Source: Semisulcospira habei (taxonomy: Eukaryota; Mollusca; Gastropoda; Semisulcospiridae). From it: a DNA stretch of 64,000 nt. A program made the translations under genes and the position numbers. Where the stretch lies: assembly GCA_036245525.1 (NCBI GenBank), contig BTPG01000004.1:235294318-235358317 (forward strand), read 5' to 3'. How positions within the stretch are numbered: position 1 is the stretch's first letter; each line of letters starts with the position of its first letter. The notes beneath the pieces are model-generated. The model had not been told where the DNA came from, made no database searches, and saw nothing but the letters and a program-made list of their open reading frames with translations. Shown here one piece after another: positions 42,847 to 53,186 of this stretch.

Positions 42847-43011
42847 GGGGAGCTGGGTGGCTCGGTGGTAAAAGCGTTTTGCCTCCAGACCAAAAGGTCC
42901 CGGGTTCGAATCCAGCTTGGGTCAAAATTTGCTCAGACCCTTTTTCGTTGTCCCCGTCTTTGAAATCACCCTCGTGGTGGACAAAAGACGTTAAGCCCTA
43001 AACATTTTTTT
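42847..43011 (+). mobile_element. tRNA-derived SINE inserted in the 27-bp array
   Basis: Starts GGGGAGCTGGGTGGCTCGGT, with GGTAAAAGCG (A box) and GGTCCCGGGTTCGAATCC (B box), then a short body and a T7 tail. The 13-bp CAAACCTCAGTCT occurs at both borders (42834-42846 and 43012-43024), an exact target-site duplication in phase with the array. At 165 bp it is a separate SINE family from the 420-bp one. Confidence 0.9.
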
Positions 43012-43212
43012 CAAACCTCAGTCTGCTTCTCACTGACCCAAACCTCAGTCTGCTTCTCACTGACCCAAACCTCAGTGGGCTTCTCCGTGGCCCAAACCTC
43101 CGTGGGCTTCTCACTGACCCAAACCTCAGTGGGCTTCTCACTGACCCAAACCTCAGTGGGCTTCTCCGTGACCCAAACCTCAGTGGGCTTCTCACTGACC
43201 CAAACCTCAGTT
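43012..43212. repeat. 27-bp minisatellite, right part, ~7 copies
   Basis: Resumes the unit of 42484-42846, with TTCTCCGTGGCCCAAACCTC variants, then fades into related but diverged sequence to about 43400. Confidence 0.9.
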
Positions 43213-43417
43213 GCTAAAAACCAACATAGATCTCTGCTGGCTGGGCTTTCTGAAAACCAAAATGTTCTCTTGGCTCTGGTTTTAAAAGCAAACTTCCAGT
43301 TGCCTGGGCCGTTCCAAAACCCAAACCCGCCGGCAATGGGGGTTGTGAAACCCAAAATCTTAGGGGTTCTCAAAGCGCGGCTGGTGGCGGTTCTGACAGC
43401 TAACTGCAGTTCTTTAA

Positions 43418-43621
43418 CCCATTCAGCCCCGAACCCCTACAGCAGGAGATGGATTGACTATGATAATTCAAGGGTAGTGCCAGATGAGCTTGGCGCCTTC
43501 AGGCGCCAAGCTCATCTGGCACTACCCTTGAATTATCATGGTCTATCCAGCTCCTGCAACTGGTACAGTCATTAGGCAACACTTCCAACATGTGAGAAAT
43601 GGGTCTTTGGGGATACAAGGG
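43418..43621. mobile_element. Pal-2B MITE with both TTAA flanks
   Basis: TTAA at 43414-43417, then CCCATTCAGCCCCGAACCCC. The central hairpin is near-perfect. The element ends GGGGATACAAGGG with TTAA at 43622-43625. This is the best-preserved copy of the family for defining its ends. Confidence 0.85.
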
Positions 43622-43650
43622 TTAACTTCCAATGTGACAGTTGTAAAAAC

Positions 43651-43932
43651 TAGAATGTCGTGACCACTGACTGCATCCTGTTGTTTACTGTGACCACTGA
43701 CTGCATCCTGTTGTTTACCGTGACCACTGACTGCATCCTGTTGTTTACCGTGACCACTGACTGCATCCTGTTGTTTACCGTGACCACTGACTGCATCCTG
43801 TTGTTTACCGTGACCACTGACTGCATCCTGTTGTTTACCGTGACCACTGACTGCATCCTGTTGTTTACCGTGACCACTGACTGCATCCTGTTGTTTACTG
43901 TGACCACTGACTGCATCCTGTTGTTTACCGAT
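43651..43932. repeat. 30-bp minisatellite, ~9 copies
   Basis: Unit TGACCACTGACTGCATCCTG followed by TTGTTTACCG, almost without variation. Confidence 0.95.
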
Positions 43933-44109
43933 CGGACGGGGCGGGTCATCCCAGTTAGTTACAGTCAGTACTACAGTCGTCAGTTCCTGGCCAGTGGTGT
44001 GGCCCGCTTTAACGTGCGTAGTATAATCGTGTTGAAGGCAGTATGTTGTTTGTCCGTCACATCATTGATGGAAACTGAACGGTTCAACCCCTCGAGCACG
44101 CAACCACCG

Positions 44110-44420
44110 GTACTATTTACAGTACCACACACACACTGTTTACAGTACCACACACGCACTGTTTACAGTACCACACACACACACACTGTTTACAGTACCA
44201 CACACACTATTTACAGTACAACACATACACACACACACTGTTTACAGTACCACATTCACACTGTTTACAGTACCAGATACACACTGTTTACAGTACCACA
44301 CACAACCAATGTTTACAGTACCACACACACACACACTGTTTACAGTACAACACACACACTGTTTACAGTACAACACACACTGTTTACAGTACAACTCACA
44401 CACATTATTTACAGTACCGG
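44110..44420. repeat. ~22-26-bp minisatellite with CA runs, ~12 copies
   Basis: Core CTGTTTACAGTACCACACAC. Unit length varies through the CA stretch. Confidence 0.9.
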
Positions 44421-44844
44421 TGGCCGAATGCAAAACAAAACTGAAATGAATTGTCTAAACTCACCTCTTTCGGTTCCTTCTTCATTGCGCTGATGCCTCA
44501 GTCAACAAACCACACACAGGACTTATCCAACCAAACAGGTACTCTCTCTAGCCTACAGGTACTCTCTCTCTCTAACGTTCAGGTGCCCTCTCTCTGGGAT
44601 CTGACATAGCACCTGCGATACTGTCTGTCTGGCCACACTGACAATGACAGCACGAGCGAGACACGAGATGGAATCGCCTCGCCGCTACAACACCCTTCTC
44701 TCAGTCCTGACCATCCTCCCTGCCGGCGGAACATATTCCGTTACGTTCTGGGTCACGCAGACTGTTGTTCCCCAGGCCAACTGGCTCCCCCAGCGTGCTC
44801 TAAACCCACGGCGCTCCCTCAATGTGAGGTAGAGCTGGATGGGT
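44421..44844. other. intron sequence
   Basis: TACTCTCTCT-type short repeats lie near 44540-44600. A plus-strand open frame at 44644-44832 has no recognised domain. Confidence 0.3.
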
Positions 44845-44920
44845 GTATCAGCAAGAGGCATAGATTCTCACGAGCCCCTGCGTACGCAGGGGCTCATGAG
44901 AATCTATGCCTCTTGGGGAT
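44845..44920. mobile_element. Pal-3 element
   Basis: GCAAGAGGCATAGATTCTCA and the mirrored TGAGAATCTATGCCTCTTG around CCCTGCGTACGCAGGG. The stem is almost perfect, and ATTCTCA pairs with TGAGAAT as a compensated variant. Confidence 0.9.
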
Positions 44921-44937
44921 GGTCCATGGGGAGGGGA

Positions 44938-45780
44938 AGTGTGCCCCCCCCCCCCCCCCCAATCCAGACAGCATGCGAGCACGGCCGAGCTGAGAGCTTA
45001 TGACTGCAGTGTGTGCCAGCAACACGGACGGACAATCTCACAGCCAAACCCATCACCAGTCCGCGGGACACAGAGTCTCCTGAACGCCAGCAGTTGCCCT
45101 GCTAGATGCACCTTGGTTCTATAGAGCCCCTGCAAACCTCGGCAAAGCTGGAAGAAAGAACTATCTCAAGTGCCCCTACAGCCATCAGCAAGTCAAGATG
45201 CACAGGAAAATGTTCTTGAAACTTACGCAGCCGCCTTCAAGACGCTGAGACTCTCTTTGCCAACCAACATGGGATGCCATCATCTGTCAATACGTGGTGT
45301 GTGTGAGAATCGCGACTGCAGGGGTACATGTAACTCTATGTCTCTTATTGGGAGGGGGAGGAGGTGGAGCTCAAATCTACAATTCTATACCTCCCAACTG
45401 GCGCACAACCAAATCACGGTGCACACAATGGAGAGAGGGAGGGATGGAGAGAGAGAGAGAGAGAGAGGGCGAGGGATGAGTGACGAGTCCGACGCAACAG
45501 CTTCTCGGACTGCTGCACGCTTGCGTCGCTCGTGATCTGCACGTCTAGACAGGTCAGTTTTCTTGGAAAGCTTTTCCACCAACTCCTTCTCTCAAGTCAC
45601 AGATTGTCGTGAGCCCCGCAAGACACCGGGGTTGATGAAATAGTCTGCATTGAGCTGGGGGCGCTGGCCCACCCTTCCTCCTGCTGCTGACTGACAAGTG
45701 ATTTGATGAGCACACTTTTCTCCGGCAACAGTCTAGTCACAACTCCGTAACATCTAGGAGCAGAGATTGACAACGCCGCC
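44938..45780. other. intron sequence
   Basis: Has a C run at 44944-44960, half a Pal-3 arm near 45310-45345 and a short GA run at 45445-45470. No exon recognised. Confidence 0.35.
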
Positions 45781-46017
45781 CCAGTCCTACCCGCACGTGG
45801 CATTGATTCTCATCAGCGGCTGCATGGGCTGGTGATAATCTACGCCGCTTGCCGAGGTCACGGGGTTGTCCGAGAGACTGCCTTTGACTCCGCTTTCTTG
45901 AGGTTTTCGTGGCAGCAGATGGTGCGGCCGTTCCCCACTATCGAACGCTCGTGACCCGCTGGGGAATGTTCATTTTTTCAGTCGGCACGCGCCGAACACT
46001 TGTAGCCAAACGCCATT

Positions 46018-46114
46018 CTATATGCAAGAGGCAGAGATCCTCATAGGTCCCTGCAAGTGCACTAACTTACCGCAACTGCAGGGGCTCATGAGGATCTACG
46101 CCTCTTGCTCACGG
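46018..46114. mobile_element. Pal-3 element, long-centre subtype
   Basis: GCAAGAGGCAGAGATCCTCA and the mirrored TGAGGATCTACGCCTCTTGC with the centre AGTGCACTAACTTACCGCAA, here in the opposite orientation to 24706 and 35104. Confidence 0.85.
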
Positions 46115-46289
46115 GAATGTGCCTGTGGCGAGCAGAGGTGGGGGTGTTCAACTACGAGAGGGAGAGTGGCAATCTAGAGTAGTACAGTCTGTGAGTAACG
46201 CCACATAACCGCGAAGCCTGCCTGGCAAACACACAATCATACACTACACCGGCAGACTTCATCAGCTGAGAAAAAGGCTTGGAAAGTTG

Positions 46290-46565
46290 GGGTTGGGGGT
46301 GGGGCGGGGGGGGGGGGGTCAGAGGAAATACACAAGCGAAGAGAGGGACAGCGGAGAGGAAGGGAGGGGGGGGGGGGGGGGGGTGAGGGGGAGCGTTGAC
46401 CTGCGGGGAACCAGTTACTAGAGACTTCCTTTGTTACGTTTGACACACACCCACACACACATACGCACACACACAGAGTACAAACATACATGCACGCACG
46501 CACACATACACACGCACAGAGTAGCAACATGTACTGACACACACACGTGCACGCACACACGGATG
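46290..46565. repeat. G-rich and (CA)-rich low complexity
   Basis: G runs at 46300-46320 and 46364-46384, then CA-rich sequence from 46440. Confidence 0.85.
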
Positions 46566-46895
46566 GACAGATACACGCGCGCACGCAAGCTCCGCGGGGC
46601 ACACACTAGGAAGACAACATACCGTCACGCTCTCGCCAGTCCCAACCCCAACCCCCTCTCCCCACACACACACACCCAGAGCGGCCGCAGTTATCAAACA
46701 AACACAGAGACCCACAATCCAAGCTCCACATCTACACGTTTGACCCAGCGCCACTACACTACCCATTAGTGCCTAACTGCCAATTAACTGGTTAACAACA
46801 CTATTAACGACGTATAATCACCCGCCGCCAACATTTTCCTTCCGGGCAACCAACTGACTCAGCAAGCCGCCAGCAATCTACATTCGAACTCCAGC

Positions 46896-46994
46896 GAACG
46901 ACACCCAACTTGCAAGGGGCTTAGATCCTCATGAGCCCCCGCGAATGCGGGGGCTCATGAGGATCTATGCCCGCCTCTTGCAAGTTGGGTGTCC
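46896..46994. mobile_element. Pal-3 element in an extended palindrome
   Basis: The usual Pal-3 stem lies inside a further matched pair, GACACCCAACTTGCAAG and CTTGCAAGTTGGGTGTC, so the whole inverted repeat has arms of about 45 bp. Confidence 0.85.
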
Positions 46995-47189
46995 CTGGCG
47001 GTGAAGCCAGTGTGTGAGAGGGCGTTGCCGACCTGCTAATTCACAACCCCCCCCCCCTCTCTCTCTCTCTCTCGCGGTGGGGCAGGAGGAGCCACTGTCA
47101 TGGTTCATTAAGCAGTACTGCGTAGCTATCCCGGACAGTCCGCGCACGTGGTCGTTCACGTGTATCACGTGACACACCGCCACGGCCCA

Positions 47190-47940
47190 GGCATGTTATT
47201 TCCACCTCCGCCGCATCAGTCAGATCAGAAAATACCTCACTACCGAGGCTGCCACCAAACTCGCTGTCTCTCTCATCTTATCTCGCATCGACTACTGCAA
47301 CTCTCTCCTTTCCGGCCTCCCTCACTCTACCACTCTCACTCTTCAGCGCGTCCAGAACAATGCTGCCCGCCTCGTCCTCAGAAAGAAAAAATCCAACCAC
47401 ATCACTCCCCTGCTCAAGCTCCTTCACTGGCTCCGCATCCCCCAACGCATCCAATACAAGATTCTGTCTCTCTGCTACAAATCCCTGAACAACTACGCTC
47501 CTACCTATCTCTCCAACTTACTTCACCCCTACACTCCTTCCCGCTCCCTCCGCTCCGCTCCGCCTCCGACCCTCTCCGCCTCCTCATCCCCCCGCACCAA
47601 ACTCAGCACTTTCGGCCCCCGCTACCTTCTCCGTCTACGGTCCATCCACCTGGAACACCCTCCCACTCTCTCTCCGTCAAACACTCTCTCTCCTCCTTCC
47701 AGTCCGCCCTCAAAACTCACCTCTTTCAACAGTTCTAGCACTATATCACCACACTCCCCACCCCAAGTTGACCGTCGTAATGTATTTTCACTATGTGTGG
47801 TACGTGAGTCATTGTCTAAAGCGTGCGCATGTGTGTGCGAGTTGTGAGTGCGCACTTAGAGTTATAATTATTATAATATAAGCGCATTATAAATACCGTA
47901 ATTATTATTATTATTATTATTATTATCACGAAGAGCAAAA
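47190..47940 (+). pseudogene. LINE 3' fragment (RT C-terminal region), CR1/L2-like
   Basis: In the plus strand, with frame changes, it reads HLRRISQIRKYLTTEAATKL, SRIDYCNSLLSGLPHSTT, LQRVQNNAARLVLRKKKSNH and LLKLLHWLRIPQRIQYKILS, ending SALKTHLFQQF. The SR-DYCNSLL-GLP and RVQN-AARLV words are typical of the region after the RT domain in CR1/L2-type LINEs. The proline-rich 196-codon frame at 47148-47738 is mostly a shadow of it. It ends with AAGCGCATTATAAATACCGT and (ATT)n. It is 5'-truncated and frameshifted. Confidence 0.75.
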
Positions 47941-48091
47941 GAAACGCGACAGTTCTGGACACTAAAGTGTTTCCGATGATTCCAAAACTATCGTGTTTCT
48001 TTTGCTGGGGATTATGTGCCTGGTGCAGTAAGACAGTTTTGAGAGGGAGAGAGCATTTGCCATGATTAAACTTCTGTCTCTGAGTGAAACG

Positions 48092-48092
48092 T

Positions 48093-48146
<54 letters not shown>
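48092..48146. repeat. (CAT)n microsatellite
   Basis: About eighteen CAT trinucleotides. Confidence 0.95.
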
Positions 48147-48147
<1 letters not shown>

Positions 48148-48767
48148 CACACATGTTTCAAAGACTGTGAACCAATCAAGGACAGCAGTGACTGCCAAGT
48201 TGCTGTCACACGATGAAAACAGAAAGACTAACTCAACACACTTCTGTCATTTTGGTCATCAGAGGATCCAGAAATTACTCCAGGGGAGGACCCCCCGGAG
48301 GGAGGGGGGGGAGGGGAGGAGGGGGTCAGGGCTTGAGATGGCCTCTGTAGTCTGCTTAGCGTTTAACGGATGGTACTGTGATAGACGGAGTGGTGATAAT
48401 GTGATTCAACGTGATCAATAGAAAGCGTGATTGGTCAAGGATTATAGATTCTAACAGGCGTGGAGAGGAATTTTATTTAAATATATGTTTAATTAATTGC
48501 TTGTTCATGTTTGTGAGCCGAAGACAAATTTCCATTTTATACCAATATAGTTAACGGACAATAAAGATTTTGAATTTACCCCAATAACTAAACTGGCTGA
48601 GAGGGGTGGGGCGAGTTGCTATAGTGGGGTGGGCAGATGGGCGACAGAGTATACTACAGGAAACTGCAACAAACCTGACACATATTTACTGTTCCTCGTG
48701 TTAGGTATACGACTAAAAACAAAAAAAACACACCAAAATTTGCAATAAAAGGGAAAGAACTGCAAAC
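48147..48767. other. intron sequence with a retroposon-like tail
   Basis: GTTAACGGACAATAAAGATT near 48550 looks like a LINE 3' end. The rest is unremarkable. Confidence 0.35.
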
Positions 48768-48977
48768 CTTGATAGCAGGGTCCTGCGGCAGGTTAAGGCC
48801 CTTGTTCCTGACGTAGACGCGAGTTTTGCCCTCCTGGTGACGACACGAATCTAGCGACAGACGGCGGGAACCCGCCTTGCGGGGGGTCACATCCAACATG
48901 GCGCCCCCGTGTACGCTCTGCAGCAACTGGGCAATGGCTGACCGCTGAGCCATCGTGCCGCCCTGGCGCCCGACCAT
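48768..48977 (-). CDS. RAPGEF1: probable first coding exon of RAPGEF1 (C3G)
   Basis: 210-bp minus-strand open segment from an ATG to the donor ATCAAG/GTTTGC: 70 codons, phase 0 out. This matches the phase-0 start of the exon at 26372-26544, 22 kb downstream. It encodes MVGRQGGTMAQRSAIAQLLQ, then a basic Ser-containing stretch (PRKAGSRRLSLDS) and KTRVYVRNKGLNLPQDPAIK. I see no acceptor just upstream, so it reads as a first exon with its 5' UTR to the right. I cannot match it to a known C3G N terminus (those vary between isoforms), so the link to the gene rests on strand, phase and position. It could be the first exon of another gene. Confidence 0.55.
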
Positions 48978-49390
48978 GCTAGCCAGAGTTGCGGTTATTG
49001 TCCGACACTCACGCTAGCTCAGTTGATCACAGACGGTATCGGAGAAGCGGTTCTAACAAATTCAGTCTTGGCGTGCTGTCATACCAGGTAGAGATAACAG
49101 TTTTTGAGCGGAGGACGAAATTTCACTGATGCAAATTTCAGTGAATGATCTTCACAGATGCCGTAAAAGTCAATGTTAATCCCTGCACCTTCGCGCCAGA
49201 ACGGACTGGTGTAAATCTCACAATGTTCAAGTGTCCAATGACATTCCCATCATACAACACCCATGCCACGGACGTCAAGTTCCATATACCACTGTCGACT
49301 ATTCAGGAGTCTGCTAGGCTTTGTTCGTTTCAAACCACCGTGACAGCTCAGGTCTCCGCTGACCGCGATGAGAACCGATAGGGAATCCGA

Positions 49391-49492
49391 AAATGTGCGC
49401 TGGTCCGCCGCCTGTGATGATTTTGGAGCTTTACGGCGCCGTGATTTTGAAACCGTAAGCTTCAAAATCACAGACTAGAGCACGCACATAAC
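49391..49492. mobile_element. Pal-5 element
   Basis: GTGCGCTGGTCCGCCGCCTG then TGATTTTGGAGCTTTACGG mirrors CCGTAAGCTTCAAAATCACA and AGCACGCAC. Confidence 0.7.
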
Positions 49493-49549
49493 CAGCTGAC
49501 CACAGGCTGAAACAAGACATTTCAGTGTTTACTCTTTAGTGTTCACCTA

Positions 49550-49770
49550 CTCATTCAGTCCATGCGGGCCGCTGACAATGACTCGGGTCACATTAGTTGA
49601 GAGATACCCTCTGAGGTCTGCGTCACAGGTCTGGAGACAGATCGACCATGATAGTTCAAGGGTGGTGTCAGAATAGCTTGGCGCCTGTCGGCGCCAAGCT
49701 ATTCTGGCACTACCCTTGAACTATCATGGTCGATCCCTTCCTGCGGCAACGTGTCAAAGGTTAGTTAATG
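49550..49770. mobile_element. Pal-2A MITE
   Basis: Hairpin at 49640-49730 with outer GATCGACCATGATAG arms. The left flank CTCATTCAGTCCATGCGGGC and right TGCGGCAACGTGTCA are the weaker outer parts. Confidence 0.8.
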
Positions 49771-49861
49771 AGCCAGTCCACTCCTGCCCGTCCGTCCGCA
49801 AGCCAGACACAGATAGACAGTGACCGGCGCTGGCGACAATCTACGGTTCCTGCTGTCGCAC

Positions 49862-49992
49862 ATTTGTTCACTTGTCCCTTACACTGAGGACGTCACTTCA
49901 ACGCGAGATTGACGTAGTTTTGCACATTATTTTGTTCACTTGTCCCTTACACTGAGGACGTCATTTCAGCGCGAGATTGACGTAGTTTCGGT
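49862..49992. repeat. ~62-bp direct repeat, 2 copies
   Basis: TTGTTCACTTGTCCCTTACA, CTGAGGACGTCA-TTCA and GCGAGATTGACGTAGTTT occur twice. Confidence 0.85.
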
Positions 49993-50384
49993 TTCATTTT
50001 GTGTGTAGTGGGAACTTGACTCAACCGATACCGTTTTTATTTCCCCCACCCAAAAAAATAGTCAGATAACGATTACGGACTTTAATAAAACGACTAATAC
50101 GAGCCTCCAAATATCTGTATTCTCAGGCGTGCTTCAACAATTCACCTGCGCAAGGATTTATGCACAATGGCAGATAACACACAACATCCCTTCAATAACG
50201 TGGCAGGGACACACATCGCCGTGTGCCAGGGCAGTTACTGTCACCGTATGCAACCCGTGTTAGAAGCGCTAGGAGGGGTACGTAGTATCCTGCACAAATA
50301 GCGTTCGGTCCGTTGGCTTCGCGGCTCAGGCAAAAGTGACGAGAACCTCAGTCTCATTATCTGACCACTTGGAATTGTGTTGAA

Positions 50385-50470
50385 AAATGAAGCCTGTGAT
50401 TGTCTGTAGCGGTATTGGTCACAACGATCCCTGCGACAACAACTGTTACTGACAGCCGAACGGTGAAGAG
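50385..50470. mobile_element. Pal-1 minimal copy, decayed
   Basis: TGATTGTCTGTAGCGGTATT and the mirrored TACTGACAGCCGAACGGTG surround a short centre without a 27-bp unit. Confidence 0.5.
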
Positions 50471-50499
50471 TTTCCTTGTCTGTGATTCTGGACCAGGGG

Positions 50500-50628
50500 T
50501 CAGTCGCATGAGAGAGCTTAGTCTTGCGCCAGCCACTAAGCAAGGTGCGCCGCTATCGCGGGGGGAGTGTTGTGGCGCTATAGCGGAGCACCTCGCGTAC
50601 TGGCTGGTGCAGGAATAATTATACTGGA
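50500..50628. mobile_element. Pal-4 element
   Basis: CTTAGTCTTGCGCCAGCCAC then TAAGCAAGGTGC mirrors GCACCTCGCGTACTGGCTGG then TGCAGG, with CCGCTAT/CTATAGCGG near the centre. It is the only copy in the window with both arms. Confidence 0.7.
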
Positions 50629-50654
50629 CTCCGACATGTCGGCTCCAAACCGCA

Positions 50655-50852
50655 GACCCGCACACACACGAGCAGTCACAGGCACCGTCCAGTGTAGACA
50701 AGCAGGTGGTAGATAGTCACAGACACAGTCCAGTGTAGACAAGCAGGTGGTAATGATAGTCACAGACACAGTCCAGTGTAGACAAGCAGGTGGTAATGAT
50801 AGTCACAGACACAGTCCAGTGTAGACTGTACTGACAAGCAGGTGGTCATGAT
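50655..50852. repeat. ~43-bp minisatellite, ~4-5 copies
   Basis: Unit CACAGACACAGTCCAGTGTA followed by GACAAGCAGGTGGTAATGAT. The last copy carries a small insertion. Confidence 0.9.
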
Positions 50853-50957
50853 AATCCATGTTGAATAATCTTGCTTGAAATGCTCGAAGAGTCTGCAAAT
50901 GTCCGGTTTCCAAAAGGTGTATTACCTTTCACCACGCAGTATTATGTTGACTTCCTC

Positions 50958-51172
50958 ATGACTAACCTGTTTAACGCTATCCTGACGGCTGAGGCGCGCA
51001 ATGAGGTGCTGCTAAATGAAATCACCAATCAGCACGCGGCCAGTAACAAGAACAATCGTGAAGAACTAACCTGTTTAACGCTATCCTGACGGCTGAGGTA
51101 CGCAATAAGGTCACAGTGATGCTAAATGAAATCACCAATCAGCACGCGGCCAGTAACAAGAACAGTCGTGAA
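50958..51172. repeat. ~108-bp direct repeat, 2 copies
   Basis: CTAACCTGTTTAACGCTATC through AACAAGAACA-TCGTGAAGAA occurs twice with small changes (GTGCTG versus GTCACAGTGATG). Confidence 0.9.
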
Positions 51173-51383
51173 GAAGCGAGACTGAGGCCGCGTGGCTGAG
51201 AACCCAAGCGATCTGCCTGTGATACTCCTGGAACACTGCGAAATCGCGACTGCAGAAATGTGACGGCGATCTTCAGACAACCCGCTATCAGGACTTGGCA
51301 TCTGAACACACGGAGATCGACTGGGCGACTGACGCTAGCAATGCCGGTACTAAACCACCAGTAACAAGATACAGGCTGCTTAA

Positions 51384-51589
51384 CCCATTCTACCCCAGAC
51401 ACACCCCAGCAAGAAAAGGATCGACCATGTTAGTTCAAGGGTGGTGCCAAAATAGCTTGGCGCCTATGGGCGCCAAGCTATTTTGGCATCACCCTTGAAC
51501 TATCATGGTCGATCTGTGTCCTGCACAGCAATGCGGTCTTCAGAGGACAACGGCAAAAGTTGGGGATTTCGGCCTTGGGGTAGAATGAG
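51384..51589. mobile_element. Pal-2A MITE with both TTAA flanks
   Basis: TTAA at 51380-51383 and 51590-51593. The ends are CCCATTCTACCCCAGACACA and the mirrored GGGGTAGAATGAG. The hairpin in the middle is near-perfect. This copy defines the full Pal-2A element at about 206 bp. Confidence 0.88.
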
Positions 51590-51597
51590 TTAAGTCC

Positions 51598-51668
51598 GTA
51601 TGCCGCTCTGTGATTTTCAGCCCTAACAACTCGCAGTCGTAAGATCCATAATTACAGACCAACGAACA
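51598..51668. mobile_element. Pal-5 element, diverged
   Basis: GCTCTGTGATTTTCAGCCCT and the mirrored AAGATCCATAATTACAGACC. Confidence 0.5.
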
Positions 51669-51845
51669 ATTTCATTCTCACTGAGAGAGCAGACGATCTG
51701 TGAAAACCTCCTCCATGGAAGATCTATTACATAGGTGAAGTGTATGATGATGAGTTGTTGCTTGCACTGTGTAGGAGGCAGGATTTGCGGTCACTGAATT
51801 TCGCTTCCTTGTTCGACGAGCACGCTTCCTGAAGCCAACGATAAG

Positions 51846-51920
51846 CGTCAGCAAGAGGCATGGATTCTCATGAGCCCCTGCAAAATGCAGGGGCTCATGA
51901 GAATCCATGCATCTTGCTGG
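51846..51920. mobile_element. Pal-3 element
   Basis: GCAAGAGGCATGGATTCTCA and the mirrored TGAGAATCCATGCATCTTGC around CCCTGCAAAATGCAGGG. Confidence 0.88.
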
Positions 51921-52256
51921 TTCCACTTATATCGGTGTTCTGTAAGGGTAGGTAAAGGCCTAGGGTGTTCCACCGACGATGATCACAGAACTAGCTGTCA
52001 ACATCATTGAGCGTATGGTCAACGCACACCCGAGCCTCTGTGACAATCACGGGCCTCCAGGCAAAAAACAGCGGGCGTGTTTTCTTCTACGGCACACACG
52101 TTCAGGCAATCAAAGCGGAACAGTCACAGTGCGCCTGGATTGATCAATGTTCAGGCGGTATTCCAAAGGCAATAAAAGTGTCCGTGTTCCCCAGAACCCG
52201 CCCCGTAAGGGCCCGTCCGTTACCGCTCTCGCGGCGTGGTCGTTATAAACCCGGCC

Positions 52257-52760
52257 AGTAACATCACCCACACTTCAGTAACATCACCCACACTTCAGTA
52301 ACATCACCCACACTTCAGTAACATCACCCACACTTCAGCAACATCACCCACACTTCAGCAACATCACCCACACTTCAGTAACATCACCCACACTTCAGTA
52401 ACACCACCCACACTTCAGTAACACCACCCACACTTCAGTAACACCACCCACACTTCAGTAACATCACCCACACTTCAGTAACACCACCCACACGTCAGTA
52501 ACACCACCCACACGTCAGTAACACCACCCACACTTCAGTAACACCACCCACACTTCAGTAACACCACCCACACTTCAGTAACATCACCCACACTTCAGTA
52601 ACATCACCCACACTTCAGTAACACCACCCACACTTCAGTAACACCACCCACACTTCAGTAACATCACCCACACTTCAGTAACATCACCCACACTTCAGTA
52701 ACATCACCCACACTTCAGTAACATCACCCACACTTCAGTAACATCACCCACACTTCAGCT
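52257..52760. repeat. 20-bp minisatellite, ~25 copies
   Basis: Unit CAGTAACATCACCCACACTT with ACACC and ACGTCAG variants. Confidence 0.95.
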
Positions 52761-52876
52761 TTCGGAAACAGTCACTGAACAAAGGATACGAAAGGCCATG
52801 TTCAGTAACATCACCCACACTTCAGCTTTCGGAAACAGTCACTGAACAAAGGATACGAAAGGCCATGTTCAGTAAC
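52735..52876. repeat. ~65-bp direct repeat after the 20-bp array
   Basis: CAGCTTTCGGAAACAGTCAC and AAAGGATACGAAAGGCCATG occur twice, each preceded by a 20-bp unit, so a block spanning the array end was duplicated. Confidence 0.85.
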
Positions 52877-53028
52877 ATAAATCACAGATATAAATCTGGC
52901 AAACCCGACACTGGATTCTGTGTCACTGGTCTGACCAGTGTCGTCCAAACTCACGGAAAGCCACGCGGAACTACGCGGGACAGACAGAACACAGAAATGC
53001 TCGTTTTCTGGTCTGGGAAAAAAACTAC

Positions 53029-53066
53029 AAAAAAAAAAAAAATTAAAAAAAAAAAAAAAAAAAAAA
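53029..53066. repeat. A-rich tract
   Basis: Two A runs of 13 and about 23 bases separated by TT. Confidence 0.95.
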
Positions 53067-53186
53067 CCCGCTCAAATTACCTAACTATTGTGCCGTCGTC
53101 GTCCTTTCAAAGCGTGTTTCTGTTCTCGTTGGTACTGGTTTGACTGTTGGATCTTTTGATCAGAATTTCCTGCTAGTGTTCAATTC

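Noticed and set aside
42847..42930. Genuine tRNA gene on the plus strand
   Set aside because: The tRNA-like part is followed by a body and a T-rich tail and has a 13-bp target duplication, so it is a SINE.
47148..47738. Proline-rich 196-codon plus-strand frame
   Set aside because: It is largely a shadow frame of a LINE 3' region whose true frames show RT-tail motifs.
51380..51593. Transcription terminator hairpins
   Set aside because: The strong stems are repeated mobile elements with TTAA flanks, not bacterial-type terminators.
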